A stretch of 64,000 nucleotides of DNA. Source: an uncultured Prevotella sp. GTDB lineage: Bacteria; Bacteroidota; Bacteroidia; Bacteroidales; Bacteroidaceae. Numbering within the stretch: the first letter of the stretch is position 1; each line of letters begins with the position of its first letter. The notes beneath the pieces were generated by a model. The model saw only the letters and a list, made by a program, of their open reading frames with translations. It did no database searches and was not told the origin of the DNA. Positions 54,872-64,000 of this stretch are shown here, one piece after another. A program made the translations under genes and the position numbers. Location: positions 1-64,000 of the forward strand of contig CAMQBR010000005.1 in the NCBI GenBank assembly GCA_946999045.1. The letters run 5' to 3'.

Positions 54872-54906
54872 GAATTCCCAATTCTCTACACGAGATTTGG
54901 GGATTC
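54872..54906 (+). terminator. Terminator-like hairpin after rpmA
   Basis: A 15-bp stem with two mismatched positions (GAATTCCCAATTCTC against GAGATTTGGGGATTC) and a 5-base loop, 31 bases after the stop. The T-tract is poor. Confidence 0.5.
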
Positions 54907-55042
54907 TTGCATTATAGCCCAATTTATTGTATAAATTATAACAAAAAGATCTATACTACTACGAAATAATCATAAATAAACGACCATTTTACGAATAAGC
55001 TAAAATATTGCATTTCTATATACATTATTCAATTAAAAATAG

Positions 55043-55050
55043 TAACTTTG
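55043..55050 (+). promoter_or_regulatory. Probable -7 box of serS
   Basis: TAACTTTG followed by TCAACA. The same 15 bases (GTAACTTTGTCAACA) recur at the pgk promoter. No clear -33 TTG is present. Confidence 0.45.
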
Positions 55051-55084
55051 TCAACAGATAGAAATATTTAAAATATAAATAAAC

Positions 55085-56374
55085 ATGCTTACACTTAAAC
55101 TCATCACAGAAGAAACGGAACGTGTGATAAAAGGTTTAGAGAAGAAACACTTTAAGAATGCAAAAGAAACTATAGAAAAAGTGTTAGCCATTGATAAACA
55201 AAGGCGTGAATCTCAACAGACACTTGACAAGAATAAGCAAGAAGCCAATCAGCTTTCCAAAAAGATTGGAGCATTGGTGAAAGATAAAAAGATGGACGAA
55301 GCTAATGCGATAAAAGCGCAAGTGGCCACCTTGAAAGCTGAAGCTAAAACATTACAAGAGACAATGGAAGCGGCAGAAAAGGATTTGACTACATTACTTT
55401 ACTCCATTCCTAATATCCCTAACGATGATGTTCCAGAAGGTAAAGATGCTTCTGACAATGTAGTTGTTAAAGAAGGTGGTGTTATTCCTAACCTTCCTGA
55501 AGGCGCATTGTGTCACTGGGATCTGTGCAAAAAGTTCAATCTCATAGACTTTGACTTAGGTGTAAAGATTACTGGAGCTGGCTTTCCTATATATATAGGT
55601 AAGATGGCTCGCTTTCAACGTGCACTTGAAGCATTCTTCTTGGAAGAGGCTCGCAAGTCGGGTTATCTTGAAGTTCAACCTCCTTACGTTGTTAATCAGG
55701 CTTCAGGGTATGGCACTGGTCAGCTACCTGACAAGGAAAGTCAAATGTATCACGCTGAATTAGATGACCTCTACTTGATTCCAACCGCAGAGGTTCCTGT
55801 TACAAACATCTTCCGCAATGTTATTTTAGATGAGAAAGAGTTGCCTGTTAAGCGTTGTGCATACTCGGCATGTTTCCGTCGTGAAGCAGGTTCTTATGGT
55901 AAAGATGTTCGTGGTTTAAATCGTTTACATCAATTTGACAAGGTAGAATTGGTACGTATTGACAAGCCAGAGCACTCTTACCAATCTTTACAAGAAATGT
56001 TAGACCATGTAGAAGGGTTGTGTAAGAAACTGGAACTGCCCTATCATATTCTTAAACTTTGTGGAGGTGATATGAGCTTTACTTCTTCTATCTGCTTCGA
56101 CTTTGAGGTATGGAGTGCTGCACAAAAACGCTGGCTCGAAGTATCATCTGTATCTAACTTTGAAAGTTACCAAGCTAACCGCTTGAAGTGTCGTTATCGT
56201 CATACAAATGATGGTAAGATAGAACTCTGCCATACGCTAAATGGTTCGGCTTTGGCATTACCTCGTATCGTAGCAAGTATCCTTGAAAACTATCAAACTC
56301 CAGAGGGTATTAGAGTACCTAAGGCTCTCGTTCCATACTGCGGATTTGACATAATTGATGATCAGAACTTCTAA
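55085..56374 (+). CDS. serS: Seryl-tRNA synthetase
   Basis: A 429-residue class II synthetase charging tRNA-Ser (and tRNA-Sec where present). The N-terminal 110 residues form the long coiled-coil arm that grips the tRNA. The catalytic domain shows PTAEVPVTN, motif 2 CFRREAGSYGKDVRGLNRLHQF and motif 3 NGSALALPRIVASILE. Length is standard. It is monocistronic, with its own -7 box and terminator. Confidence 0.97.
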   Translation: MLTLKLITEETERVIKGLEKKHFKNAKETIEKVLAIDKQRRESQQTLDKNKQEANQLSKKIGALVKDKKMDEANAIKAQVATLKAEAKTLQETMEAAEKDLTTLLYSIPNIPNDDVPEGKDASDNVVVKEGGVIPNLPEGALCHWDLCKKFNLIDFDLGVKITGAGFPIYIGKMARFQRALEAFFLEEARKSGYLEVQPPYVVNQASGYGTGQLPDKESQMYHAELDDLYLIPTAEVPVTNIFRNVILDEKELPVKRCAYSACFRREAGSYGKDVRGLNRLHQFDKVELVRIDKPEHSYQSLQEMLDHVEGLCKKLELPYHILKLCGGDMSFTSSICFDFEVWSAAQKRWLEVSSVSNFESYQANRLKCRYRHTNDGKIELCHTLNGSALALPRIVASILENYQTPEGIRVPKALVPYCGFDIIDDQNF

Positions 56375-56387
56375 ATCAGATAACACT

Positions 56388-56430
56388 ATTAAATGAAAAT
56401 GGCAGCTACAGCCTGCCACTTTCATTTAAT
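56388..56430 (+). terminator. Intrinsic terminator of serS
   Basis: An 18-bp stem with one mismatch (ATTAAATGAAAATGGCAG against CTGCCACTTTCATTTAAT) and a 7-base loop, followed by TTTTT, begins 13 bases after the stop. Confidence 0.8.
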
Positions 56431-56556
56431 TTTTCTCTGCTTTTTTCACAACATAAATGTGGCATTATCATCTTTTTACCATAGCTTATACTTGTTGAAG
56501 AAAAAACTATAATACTATTGAACTTGATAACCTAAAACACTAATACAAAAACGATT

Positions 56557-58923
56557 ATGAATAAAATTATTCGTAAAGATCAATTCTCTGAAAAAGTTTT
56601 TCTTTTAGAGGTTGAAGCTCCACTCATTGCCAAGAGTCGTAGAGCTGGAAACTTTGTCATTGTACGCACAGGAAGTCGTGGAGAGCGTATGCCTTTGACT
56701 ATCGCTGATGCAGACATTGAAAAGGGAACCATTACATTGGTTGTACAAAAAGTGGGTATGTCTTCCATAAAATTGTGTAATCTCAATGTGGGCGACTATA
56801 TTACTGACGTTGTAGGACCTTTGGGGAATGCTACACACATCGAAAAGTTTGGTACCGTACTATGCGCTGGAGGTGGTGTAGGTGTTGCACCAATGTTACC
56901 CATTATAAAAGCTTTAAAGGTTGCTGGCAACAGAGTTTTATCGGTTTTGGCTGGTAGAAGCAAGGAGCTTATCATCATGGAAGATGAAGTTCGCAAGAAC
57001 TCTGACGAGGTTATCATTATGACTGATGATGGTAGTTATGGCGAAAAAGGTGTGGTAACTGTTGGTATGGAGCAGTTTATCCAAAAAGAACACGTGGATA
57101 AGGCATTCGCTATAGGTCCTGCTATCATGATGAAATTCTGCTGTCTACTTACTCAAAAATATAATATCTCTACAGATGTATCCCTCAATACCATTATGGT
57201 TGACGGTACAGGTATGTGTGGTGCGTGTCGTTTAACCATTGGCGGACAAACGAAGTTCGTTTGTATTGACGGACCAGAGTTTGATGGTTCGCTGGTTGAC
57301 TGGGATGAGATGTTTAAGCGTATGGGCACTTTCAAGGATGCTGAGCGTGCTGAACTTGAACGTTTCCAAGCACATCAAGCCGAATTTGACGAGCAAAAAG
57401 AACCTAAAAAGTTGACCTTTACCATGGATGTTGAGCCAACAAACGATAGTTTAGAGGTATTAACAGATAGAAATGCAGAATGGCGTAAGGCGTTAAGAGC
57501 ATCTATGAAGCCTAAAGAACGTACACAGATAGAACGTGCAAAGATGCCAGAACTGGATTCTGTATACAGAGCTACCACACTAAGAGAAGAGGTAAACCAG
57601 GGCTTAACCAAGGAAATGGCATTGTTAGAAGCAAAGCGTTGTCTTGATTGTGCCAAGCCTACATGCGTTCAGGGATGCCCTGTTAATATTAATATCCCTT
57701 CATTTATCAAGAATATCGAGCGCGGTCAGTTTTTAGCCGCAGCCAAAGTGTTGAAGAGTACCTCTGCCCTACCCGCTGTTTGTGGTCGTGTTTGCCCGCA
57801 AGAGAAGCAATGCGAAAGCAAATGTATTCATCTAAAAATGAAGAGTTCTGCTGTGGCTATTGGTAATTTAGAGCGCTTTGCAGCTGATTATCAGCGTGAA
57901 AGTGGACAAATAGCTCTACCAAAAGTAGCCCCTGCTAATGGCATAAAAGTGGCTGTAATAGGCTCAGGTCCGTCAGGATTAAGTTTTGCTGGCGATATGG
58001 TAAAGCTGGGTTACGATGTTCATGTATTTGAGGCATTGCATGAAATTGGTGGTGTATTAAAGTATGGTATACCTGAATTCCGTCTTCCCAATGCTATTGT
58101 TGATGTTGAAATAGAAAACTTACGTAAGATGGGCGTACACTTCCAAACCGACTGTATAGTAGGAAAAACTATCTCAATCACTGATTTGGAGAAAGAAAAC
58201 TTCAAAGGAATCTTCGTTGGTTCGGGTGCTGGATTGCCAAAATTCATGGGCATTCCTGGTGAAAATGCCCTCAATATTATGTCATCTAATGAGTATCTTA
58301 CACGTGTAAACTTAATGGATGCCTCTAATCCATCGTCAGATACACCCATCAATTTAGGTAAACACGTGATGGTAGTTGGCGGAGGTAACACCGCAATGGA
58401 CTCTTGTCGTACGGCAAAACGATTGGGAGCAGAGGTTACATTGGTATACAGACGTTCGCAAGCCGAAATGCCTGCTCGTCTTGAAGAGGTTAAACATGCC
58501 AAGGAAGAAGGTATTAATTTTATGTGTTTGCACAATCCTATAAAATATTTAACCAACGAAAAGGGTGCCGTTAAGGCTGCGATATTACAAGTAATGAGGT
58601 TAGGGGAGCCAGATGCCAGTGGGCGTTGTCGTCCTGAACCTATTGAGGGACAAATGTTAACATTAGACATTGATCAGGTAATTGTAGCTATTGGCGTAAG
58701 TCCCAATCCATTGGTTCCTCGTTCAATAAAAGGACTTGAATTAGGTAAGAAGAACACTATCGTAGTTAATGACAGCATGCAATCTAACAAGCCAGAGATA
58801 TATGCTGGTGGTGATATTGTGAGAGGTGGTGCTACAGTTATCTTAGCTATGGGCGATGGTCGCCGAGCTGCTGCCAATATGAACAATCAACTTTCAACTG
58901 CACAAATGCCCCTAATTGAGTAA
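56557..58923 (+). CDS. Fused NfnS-NfnL-type NADPH/ferredoxin flavoprotein
   Basis: A 788-residue protein often labelled as dihydroorotate dehydrogenase electron-transfer subunit plus glutamate synthase small subunit. Residues 1-245 are a ferredoxin-reductase-like FAD/NAD module with a [2Fe-2S] site (Cys221, Cys224, Cys236). Residues about 345-430 carry two [4Fe-4S] sites (Cys362, 365, 370, 374 and Cys409, 413, 419, 423). The rest is a GltD-like FAD/NADPH domain with VIGSGPSGLSFAGD and VVGGGNTAMDS. In separate form these are the NfnA and NfnB subunits of the electron-bifurcating transhydrogenase linking NADH, ferredoxin and NADPH. That role is inferred from domain content; no pyrD or gltB is adjacent. 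Confidence 0.85.
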   Translation: MNKIIRKDQFSEKVFLLEVEAPLIAKSRRAGNFVIVRTGSRGERMPLTIADADIEKGTITLVVQKVGMSSIKLCNLNVGDYITDVVGPLGNATHIEKFGTVLCAGGGVGVAPMLPIIKALKVAGNRVLSVLAGRSKELIIMEDEVRKNSDEVIIMTDDGSYGEKGVVTVGMEQFIQKEHVDKAFAIGPAIMMKFCCLLTQKYNISTDVSLNTIMVDGTGMCGACRLTIGGQTKFVCIDGPEFDGSLVDWDEMFKRMGTFKDAERAELERFQAHQAEFDEQKEPKKLTFTMDVEPTNDSLEVLTDRNAEWRKALRASMKPKERTQIERAKMPELDSVYRATTLREEVNQGLTKEMALLEAKRCLDCAKPTCVQGCPVNINIPSFIKNIERGQFLAAAKVLKSTSALPAVCGRVCPQEKQCESKCIHLKMKSSAVAIGNLERFAADYQRESGQIALPKVAPANGIKVAVIGSGPSGLSFAGDMVKLGYDVHVFEALHEIGGVLKYGIPEFRLPNAIVDVEIENLRKMGVHFQTDCIVGKTISITDLEKENFKGIFVGSGAGLPKFMGIPGENALNIMSSNEYLTRVNLMDASNPSSDTPINLGKHVMVVGGGNTAMDSCRTAKRLGAEVTLVYRRSQAEMPARLEEVKHAKEEGINFMCLHNPIKYLTNEKGAVKAAILQVMRLGEPDASGRCRPEPIEGQMLTLDIDQVIVAIGVSPNPLVPRSIKGLELGKKNTIVVNDSMQSNKPEIYAGGDIVRGGATVILAMGDGRRAAANMNNQLSTAQMPLIE

Positions 58924-59087
58924 CACAAATAAGCAAATAGGAGGTAAACATCCTAAGTTCAAATAAAAAGTGCAAAAAAAAAGAGTCTTTCGTTAAATGC
59001 ATAGATAGGAAACAAAAAATATATTTCTTATATGGTAAAAATAAAGCTGGCATTATCTATCTTTGCAGTAACAAAAAATGATGATAA

Positions 59088-59890
59088 ATGAGTACCAGTA
59101 TAATGCATAAAGTTTTTGGTATATTCTTACAAGAATGTTTGTATATGCATTGCGAAAATAATAAAATAGTCTTGAATATCCAAACTCCATCATACAAATT
59201 TTTCTGTTCGGAGTGTGGAAGCTACAATGTCGTGCATAATGGTTTCATCGCTAAACGCTTGTAAGCGTTCCGTCAGGCTGTTCAAAGACTTTCGCTGAGA
59301 TGAGAATCCAACGTGTAAAATGTTCAGATTGTGGCTGCATAAAGAATGCAACCAGCGATTTCGCAAAAGGCAAGCGCAGACACACGAACGCTTTCGCCAA
59401 TATGGGTAATATACCTTTCGCACTTTGCAACCATACAGAAAATTCATGGTTTCTGGACGTATCTTGGGACATGATGCGGAATATACAGATGGAGTTCCTG
59501 CAGAAATGGAAGTACTGATCTTTCGAATCGCAAATACATATCTATAGACGAGTTTGCAACACACAAAGGACAAGTCTACAAGACATCACTCAAAAAAAAC
59601 TTGAGGTAAATATGGAATCAAACTAACAAGAACAATGCGGAATTGCTACTATATGAATGGATACGGCAGGCCATGGATTCGGAAATGCATCCATTGATAA
59701 AAATGGCTGCTACCTTGCGATCATACAAACCATATATACTTGCATGGTATGCTTATCCCGTATCAAATGGGCCTACAGAAGGTATAAACAACAAGACGAA
59801 AGTGCTAAAAAACAAATATATGGATCTGGAAACGATGAATTCTTCACGTTAAAGCTATACGCTCTACATGGAAAGCGTCTACGAATTTAA
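59088..59890 (+). pseudogene. ISL3-family transposase, broken
   Basis: Several frames together outline an ISL3 transposase. The first opens MSTSIMHKVFGIFLQECLYM, with a CSECGS zinc-finger half, and stops at 59262. Another reads RIQRVKCSDCGCIKNATSDF; a third reads SIDEFATHKGQVYKTSLKKN, the region around a catalytic acid. The last ends NGPTEGINNKTKVLKN, the conserved C-terminus. Frameshifts and internal deletions shorten it to about 800 bp against the usual 1.2-1.3 kb. A TATCTTTG -7 box sits at 59058-59065. The gaps 58924-59057 and 59891-60119 show nothing else. Confidence 0.7.
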
Positions 59891-60119
59891 CGGGATAGAA
59901 CCTAAATATGACAACAAAAGAAAGCGGCAAATCCCTACGCTATAACATACAGCTCTTTCAGATCATTTCCATATCGGGTGGGTGTGGTGTGTGAGTCTTC
60001 TATTTGTCTCCTTTCAGTGCTTACTTACCATGCCCTCAAGATGTTTGTACCCTTTGGCACAATGTTTGTAATGTATTACATTATATAATAACCAATGAAA
60101 AGAAAGGTAAGAAAATAAT

Positions 60120-62657
60120 ATGACAAGTCAGTTTTCACCAAAAGTATCTGAAGTTCTCGCCTTTAGTCGGGAAGAAGCTACCAGACTGGCAAGTCGTTCG
60201 GTAGGACCCGAACATTTGCTTTTAGCTATGATGAGAGAAAAGAATAGCACAGTACAACAAGTGTTTGAGAAACTAAATGTCAACCTATCTATTGTAAAAG
60301 TTGAATTAGAAAAAAAAGTAAGAGAAGAAGAAATACAAGAACCACTACAAACAAACGAATTGGTACTAAATGAACAGGCCAGCAACATTCTTAAGTTAGC
60401 TGTTTTGGAGGCACGTGTACAGCATATGCAAATGGTAGAAGTACAGCATTTGTTGCTTGCTATCTTACACGACAGAACTAATAATGGGGCAAAAGAGGTT
60501 TTAGAAATCAATAATATGAACTACGAAGACACATTATCCTATCTGCAAAGTAGGGTTAAACCTGCCAAAAGCAGTCTTAACTTACCCGATGAAGATGAGG
60601 AAATGGATTTTGATAATCATCAGCAGGAACAAAATGACAATCAGCAATCTAACTCACAAACTACCACACAAGCTAAACATACAAATGGGAATACACCTAT
60701 ATTAGATAACTTTTCTACCGATTTAACAGAAGCTGCTCAACATGGAAAGCTAGATCCTGTAGTTGGTAGAGAAAAGGAAATAATGCGTGTAATAGAGATA
60801 TTAGGCAGACGCAAAAAGAATAATCCTATTCTTATTGGTGAACCAGGTGTAGGTAAGAGTGCCATTGTAGAAGGCTTGGCACAACTGATTGCTAAGCGCA
60901 AAACGTCTCCTATATTGTTTAACAGGCGACTGGTTAGCTTGGATATGACGGCTATTGTAGCTGGAACTAAATACCGAGGTCAGTTTGAAGAGCGTATCCG
61001 TACCTTGATGAAAGAACTGGAAAGAAATCCAAACATAATTGTCTTTATTGACGAAATTCATACATTAATCGGAGCAGGTAGCACACCAGGAAGCATGGAT
61101 GCTGCTAACATTATGAAACCAGCATTAGCTCGTGGTACCATACAGTGCATTGGAGCAACAACACTAGATGAATATAGAAATTCTATTGAGAAAGATGGAG
61201 CCTTGGAACGACGTTTCCAAAAGGTTATTGTTGAGCCTACCAACGACTATGAAACTTTACAAATATTGCACAACATAAAAGATAGATACGAGCAACATCA
61301 TCAAGTTACATACACAAATGATGCATTGTTGGCTTGTGTCAAACTGACAGAAAGATATATCAATGACCGTTTCTTACCCGATAAAGCGATCGATGCGATG
61401 GACGAAGTTGGCTCTAAAGTACACTTGCAACATGCTAACGTGCCTTCGTATATCACTGATAAAGAGAAAGATATAAATGAAGTAATACAAAAAAAGCAAG
61501 CAGCTGTTCATAATCAGAACTTTGAATTGGCAGCAAGTTTCAGAGACAAACAAACAGAACTGGAAGCTGAATTGGAAAAACTTAATAAAGAATGGGCTTC
61601 TGGTAAGATAGAAAATCGTGTGCAGATTACAGAAAAAGAAGTTGCTGAGGTTGTTGCCATGATGACAGGTATACCTGTTCAACAAATGGGAGAAGCTGAG
61701 GGTATTCGCTTAAAAGGTATGGCAAACGAACTAAAACAAACCGTTATTGCACAAGATGCAGCCATTGATAAATTAGTGAAATCTATACAGCGTAACCGTA
61801 TTGGCTTAAAAGATCCCAACCATCCCATTGGCACATTTATGTTTTTAGGTCCTACAGGTGTGGGTAAAACATATTTAGCAAAGAAGTTAGCTGAGTTTAT
61901 GTTCGGTTCTACTGAAAATCTTATTCGCATTGACATGAGCGAATACACAGAGAGTTTTAATACATCTCGTTTGGTAGGCGCACCTCCAGGATATGTGGGT
62001 TATGAGGAGGGTGGACAATTAACAGAAAAGGTTAGGCGGCATCCTTACTCTATCATCTTGCTTGATGAGATAGAAAAGGCTCACGGAAATGTTTTTAATA
62101 TGTTGTTACAGGTACTAGATGAAGGTAGATTGACCGATGGAAACGGTAGGTTGGTTGACTTTAGAAACACGGTAATTATCATGACTTCTAATGCTGGTAC
62201 TCAACAGCTAAAGGAGTTTGGGCATGGGGTTGGCTTTAAATTCTACAGGTCTAATAATCTCTGTCAAGACGAACAAGACAAAGAGTATGCTCGTAGCATT
62301 ATCCAAAAAAGTTTGAGCAAACAATTTGCTCCAGAGTTTTTAAATCGTTTAGATGAGATTATTACTTTCGATCAGCTTGACTTAAATGCGATGAAGCAGA
62401 TTATCAACATCGAACTAAAACATCTCTTTAAGCGCATTGAGAATTTGGGGTATCAAGTTAAAATTACGAATAAAGCTAAAGAATTTGTTGCTAGCAAAGG
62501 TTATGATATACAATATGGTGCTCGTCCATTGAAGCGTGCTATACAATATTATATAGAAGACGGCATTGCCGAACGCATTATCAACAAAGAAATTCATTTG
62601 GCTGATACCATTTCTATTGAAAAGAATCCAGGAAAGGATGAACTTGTTATCAAATAA
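60120..62657 (+). CDS. clpC: ATP-dependent Clp protease ATP-binding subunit ClpC
   Basis: An 845-residue Hsp100 unfoldase. It has a double Clp-N domain (about 5-145), a Gln/Asn-rich linker (160-190), AAA1 with Walker A GEPGVGKS (240-247), a short middle region with a UVR-like motif (NQNFELAASFRDKQTELEAEL) and AAA2 with GPTGVGKTYLAKKL. A VGF tripeptide (HGVGFKF) in AAA2 is the likely ClpP-docking loop. The UVR-like motif and short middle domain mark it as ClpC rather than ClpB, so it should feed substrates to ClpP. No clpP is in the window. Confidence 0.92.
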   Translation: MTSQFSPKVSEVLAFSREEATRLASRSVGPEHLLLAMMREKNSTVQQVFEKLNVNLSIVKVELEKKVREEEIQEPLQTNELVLNEQASNILKLAVLEARVQHMQMVEVQHLLLAILHDRTNNGAKEVLEINNMNYEDTLSYLQSRVKPAKSSLNLPDEDEEMDFDNHQQEQNDNQQSNSQTTTQAKHTNGNTPILDNFSTDLTEAAQHGKLDPVVGREKEIMRVIEILGRRKKNNPILIGEPGVGKSAIVEGLAQLIAKRKTSPILFNRRLVSLDMTAIVAGTKYRGQFEERIRTLMKELERNPNIIVFIDEIHTLIGAGSTPGSMDAANIMKPALARGTIQCIGATTLDEYRNSIEKDGALERRFQKVIVEPTNDYETLQILHNIKDRYEQHHQVTYTNDALLACVKLTERYINDRFLPDKAIDAMDEVGSKVHLQHANVPSYITDKEKDINEVIQKKQAAVHNQNFELAASFRDKQTELEAELEKLNKEWASGKIENRVQITEKEVAEVVAMMTGIPVQQMGEAEGIRLKGMANELKQTVIAQDAAIDKLVKSIQRNRIGLKDPNHPIGTFMFLGPTGVGKTYLAKKLAEFMFGSTENLIRIDMSEYTESFNTSRLVGAPPGYVGYEEGGQLTEKVRRHPYSIILLDEIEKAHGNVFNMLLQVLDEGRLTDGNGRLVDFRNTVIIMTSNAGTQQLKEFGHGVGFKFYRSNNLCQDEQDKEYARSIIQKSLSKQFAPEFLNRLDEIITFDQLDLNAMKQIINIELKHLFKRIENLGYQVKITNKAKEFVASKGYDIQYGARPLKRAIQYYIEDGIAERIINKEIHLADTISIEKNPGKDELVIK

Positions 62658-62865
62658 CATCCACACAGAATCAACCTACAAGTGCAAATATACAAGACGT
62701 ATTTGAAGAATTCGCACTTTGGTGTAGAAAGGTTTAATTTTTCTCTCAGTCATTCATTCAATTTCTCTCATATTGACATTATTCTCCTGTATTGTTCAAA
62801 AGAAACCTTTTTCGGTATATATTGCCTGATATAACTTCACTCTCGGAAACCAAATTAAGCAAATA

Positions 62866-63446
62866 ATGAAACCAAACGCAAATAAAGGTAAATCAGAAGA
62901 CGAAAACCATATACTTAAGCAAAGGTCGACTTTCTCCAAAAGCTATAAGATAGAAGCTTATTTCTTCTCTTGAAGTCTATGGTTTGAAGTTCTCATACGA
63001 TAGAATGACTTTCAAAACAGCCGAAATCGGCAGAAAGTTCGATTACTATTCCTTTCATAAGAACTTTGAAACAACTAACAAGGAAGAAGCAAAAAACACA
63101 TCAAATAGTACAAGAGATAATAGAAAAGAAAGAACAACCTAATATAGGCTACCAAATAGATACTGCTTGGCTGCGAGAGAAACCAGGCAAACAGAAAGAA
63201 GTGATGAACGTGGTATGTAATTTCTTTCCAACTATAAACATTATTTTAAAAGTGCAGAAACAGGAATATTTCATCAAGAACACTTGTTATTCGGTCGTGA
63301 AGTCTTATCTTTGTAAACAGAATAGCAAGCGTTCTTTATTTAACTGCTACACAAAGCATCTCGCTCGTTTCCAAATCGTTATCTATTTTGTTGCATTGAT
63401 AAGATAACATCTTTATCTTCAATTAGATACCTTTTAATAATTATCT
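62866..63446 (+). pseudogene. Decayed copy of the mobilization module
   Basis: From 62975 a frame reads VYGLKFSYDRMTFKTAEIGR and continues to NFETTNKEE, closely matching residues about 218-256 of the relaxase at the left edge. A one-base shift then leads to KTHQIVQE and GYQ, after which about 60 residues of the relaxase are deleted before a relic of its AAWQRK end. The following 166 bases (63281-63446) match 1167-1340 downstream of the intact relaxase, including the TTG-N19-TATCTTTG promoter. An ATG at 62866 (MKPNANKGKSEDEN) may be a relic of the accessory mob gene. 62658-62865 shows no gene. Confidence 0.65.
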
Positions 63447-63818
63447 GAATGCTGCAATCTGCATGTAATTGGAAAGTAAACTCTCCTTTTAGGATGATTA
63501 TGTCAAATACTTTATGCTTCAAGGTATTACAAATTACATTTATATGATGTGCAAGTATTGTTAATTCGTTATTCTTCAAATTCAAAATTTAAAAAAATAA
63601 GGCATAAAAAACATAGCTTGTTTTATCAGTACAATATTAAACTAAAATAAACTTCGCACTGGCAGATATAACGAATTTTGCTTGAATAATGCATTGGTTA
63701 TTTATACATATATTTTTGTCCCCTTGACAACTGGGAGAACATACATTATTATATACAGAGTATAACAAAAGATAAAAAGAAACTTAAAGAAATAGATGCA
63801 TATTACATTAAAAATTCG

Positions 63819-63826
63819 TAACTTTG
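63819..63826 (+). promoter_or_regulatory. Probable -7 box of pgk
   Basis: TAACTTTG, followed by TCAACA as at serS, 45 bases before the start. No convincing -33 TTG. The preceding stretch 63447-63818 shows no gene. Confidence 0.4.
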
Positions 63827-63871
63827 TCAACAAGAAAAGATTCATTTAATTAAAAACTAAATTATACGCAA

Positions 63872-64000
63872 ATGACTATTGATCAATTCAATTTTGCTGG
63901 AAAGAAAGCAATTGTACGTGTAGATTTTAATGTGCCATTGAACGAAAATGGCGAAGTAACTGACGAAACTCGTATTCGCGGAGCATTACCCACCTTGAAA
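63872..64000 (+). CDS. pgk: Phosphoglycerate kinase (N-terminal 43 codons)
   Basis: The frame opens MTIDQFNFAGKKAIVRVDFN and continues VPLNE...TDETRIRGALPTLK, the conserved N-terminus of phosphoglycerate kinase with its substrate-binding RVDFNVPL and RI motifs. The enzyme makes ATP from 1,3-bisphosphoglycerate. The gene runs off the window edge. Confidence 0.93.
   Translation, partial: MTIDQFNFAGKKAIVRVDFNVPLNENGEVTDETRIRGALPTLK

Noticed and set aside
63379..63585. A 68-codon minus-strand frame near the right end
   Set aside because: It overlaps the decayed mob flank; the matching left-hand flank carries no such frame.
1..64000. CRISPR arrays, rRNA or tRNA genes, replication origin
   Set aside because: No regularly spaced direct repeats with unique spacers, no rRNA or complete tRNA cloverleaf, and no dnaA-box cluster were seen on reading; a tRNAscan or Infernal run was not possible.

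Overview
The window is an AT-rich stretch of a Bacteroidota (Bacteroidales) chromosome, most like Prevotella or a close Prevotellaceae relative. The signs are: -7 boxes of the TAnnTTTG type in place of E. coli-type promoters; almost no Shine-Dalgarno sequences; an ATP synthase operon that begins with atpD-atpC and carries an extra small membrane protein; a complete moxR/DUF58/Bat aerotolerance cluster; FISUMP/fimbrillin-type surface lipoproteins; a fused malic enzyme-phosphotransacetylase; and a fused NfnS-NfnL flavoprotein. The species is not determined.

Layout. 1-4.1 kb is accessory: a MobP-type relaxase with the tail of its partner, then a fimbrillin/FISUMP surface lipoprotein broken by one frameshift and preceded by a 54-residue leader peptide gene. 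4.7-9.6 kb is an amino-sugar module: a secreted GH20 hexosaminidase, a true NagB deaminase, and a fusion of a catalytically dead NagB-like domain to an intact PIG-L deacetylase. 9.8-16.1 kb mixes housekeeping genes (rpsP, galE, phosphoglucomutase, a DUF4491 gene, rlmH) with a group II intron remnant and a 0.5-kb decayed insertion sequence. 16.4-23.6 kb is the F1Fo ATP synthase operon, followed by pfkA. 25.3-30.4 kb is a small glycan module: a flippase divergent from three overlapping glycosyltransferase genes. 30.4-44.4 kb is a long run of minus-strand genes: moxR, DUF58, a membrane partner, batA, batB, batC, a batD-batE fusion, a PAP2 phosphatase, queA, a Smr/DUF2027 gene and nadE. 45.8-58.9 kb holds a DUF4301 gene, relA, a TetR regulator, maeB, ispE, rplU-rpmA, serS and nfnSL. 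58.9-64 kb holds a wrecked ISL3-type transposase, clpC, a decayed second copy of the relaxase end, and the start of pgk.

The most unusual non-genic content is a family of dispersed intergenic repeats (about 80-250 bp, at least six copies) with ends related to GGTTCTATAAATTA. One copy has perfect 18-bp inverted ends, and two copies show compensatory changes in a central hairpin. The other notable structural point is that the same mobilization-gene end and downstream inverted repeat occur near both ends of the window, intact on the left and decayed on the right.

I found no tRNA, rRNA, CRISPR array or replication origin. Function calls rest on motif recognition by eye. No database search was run.
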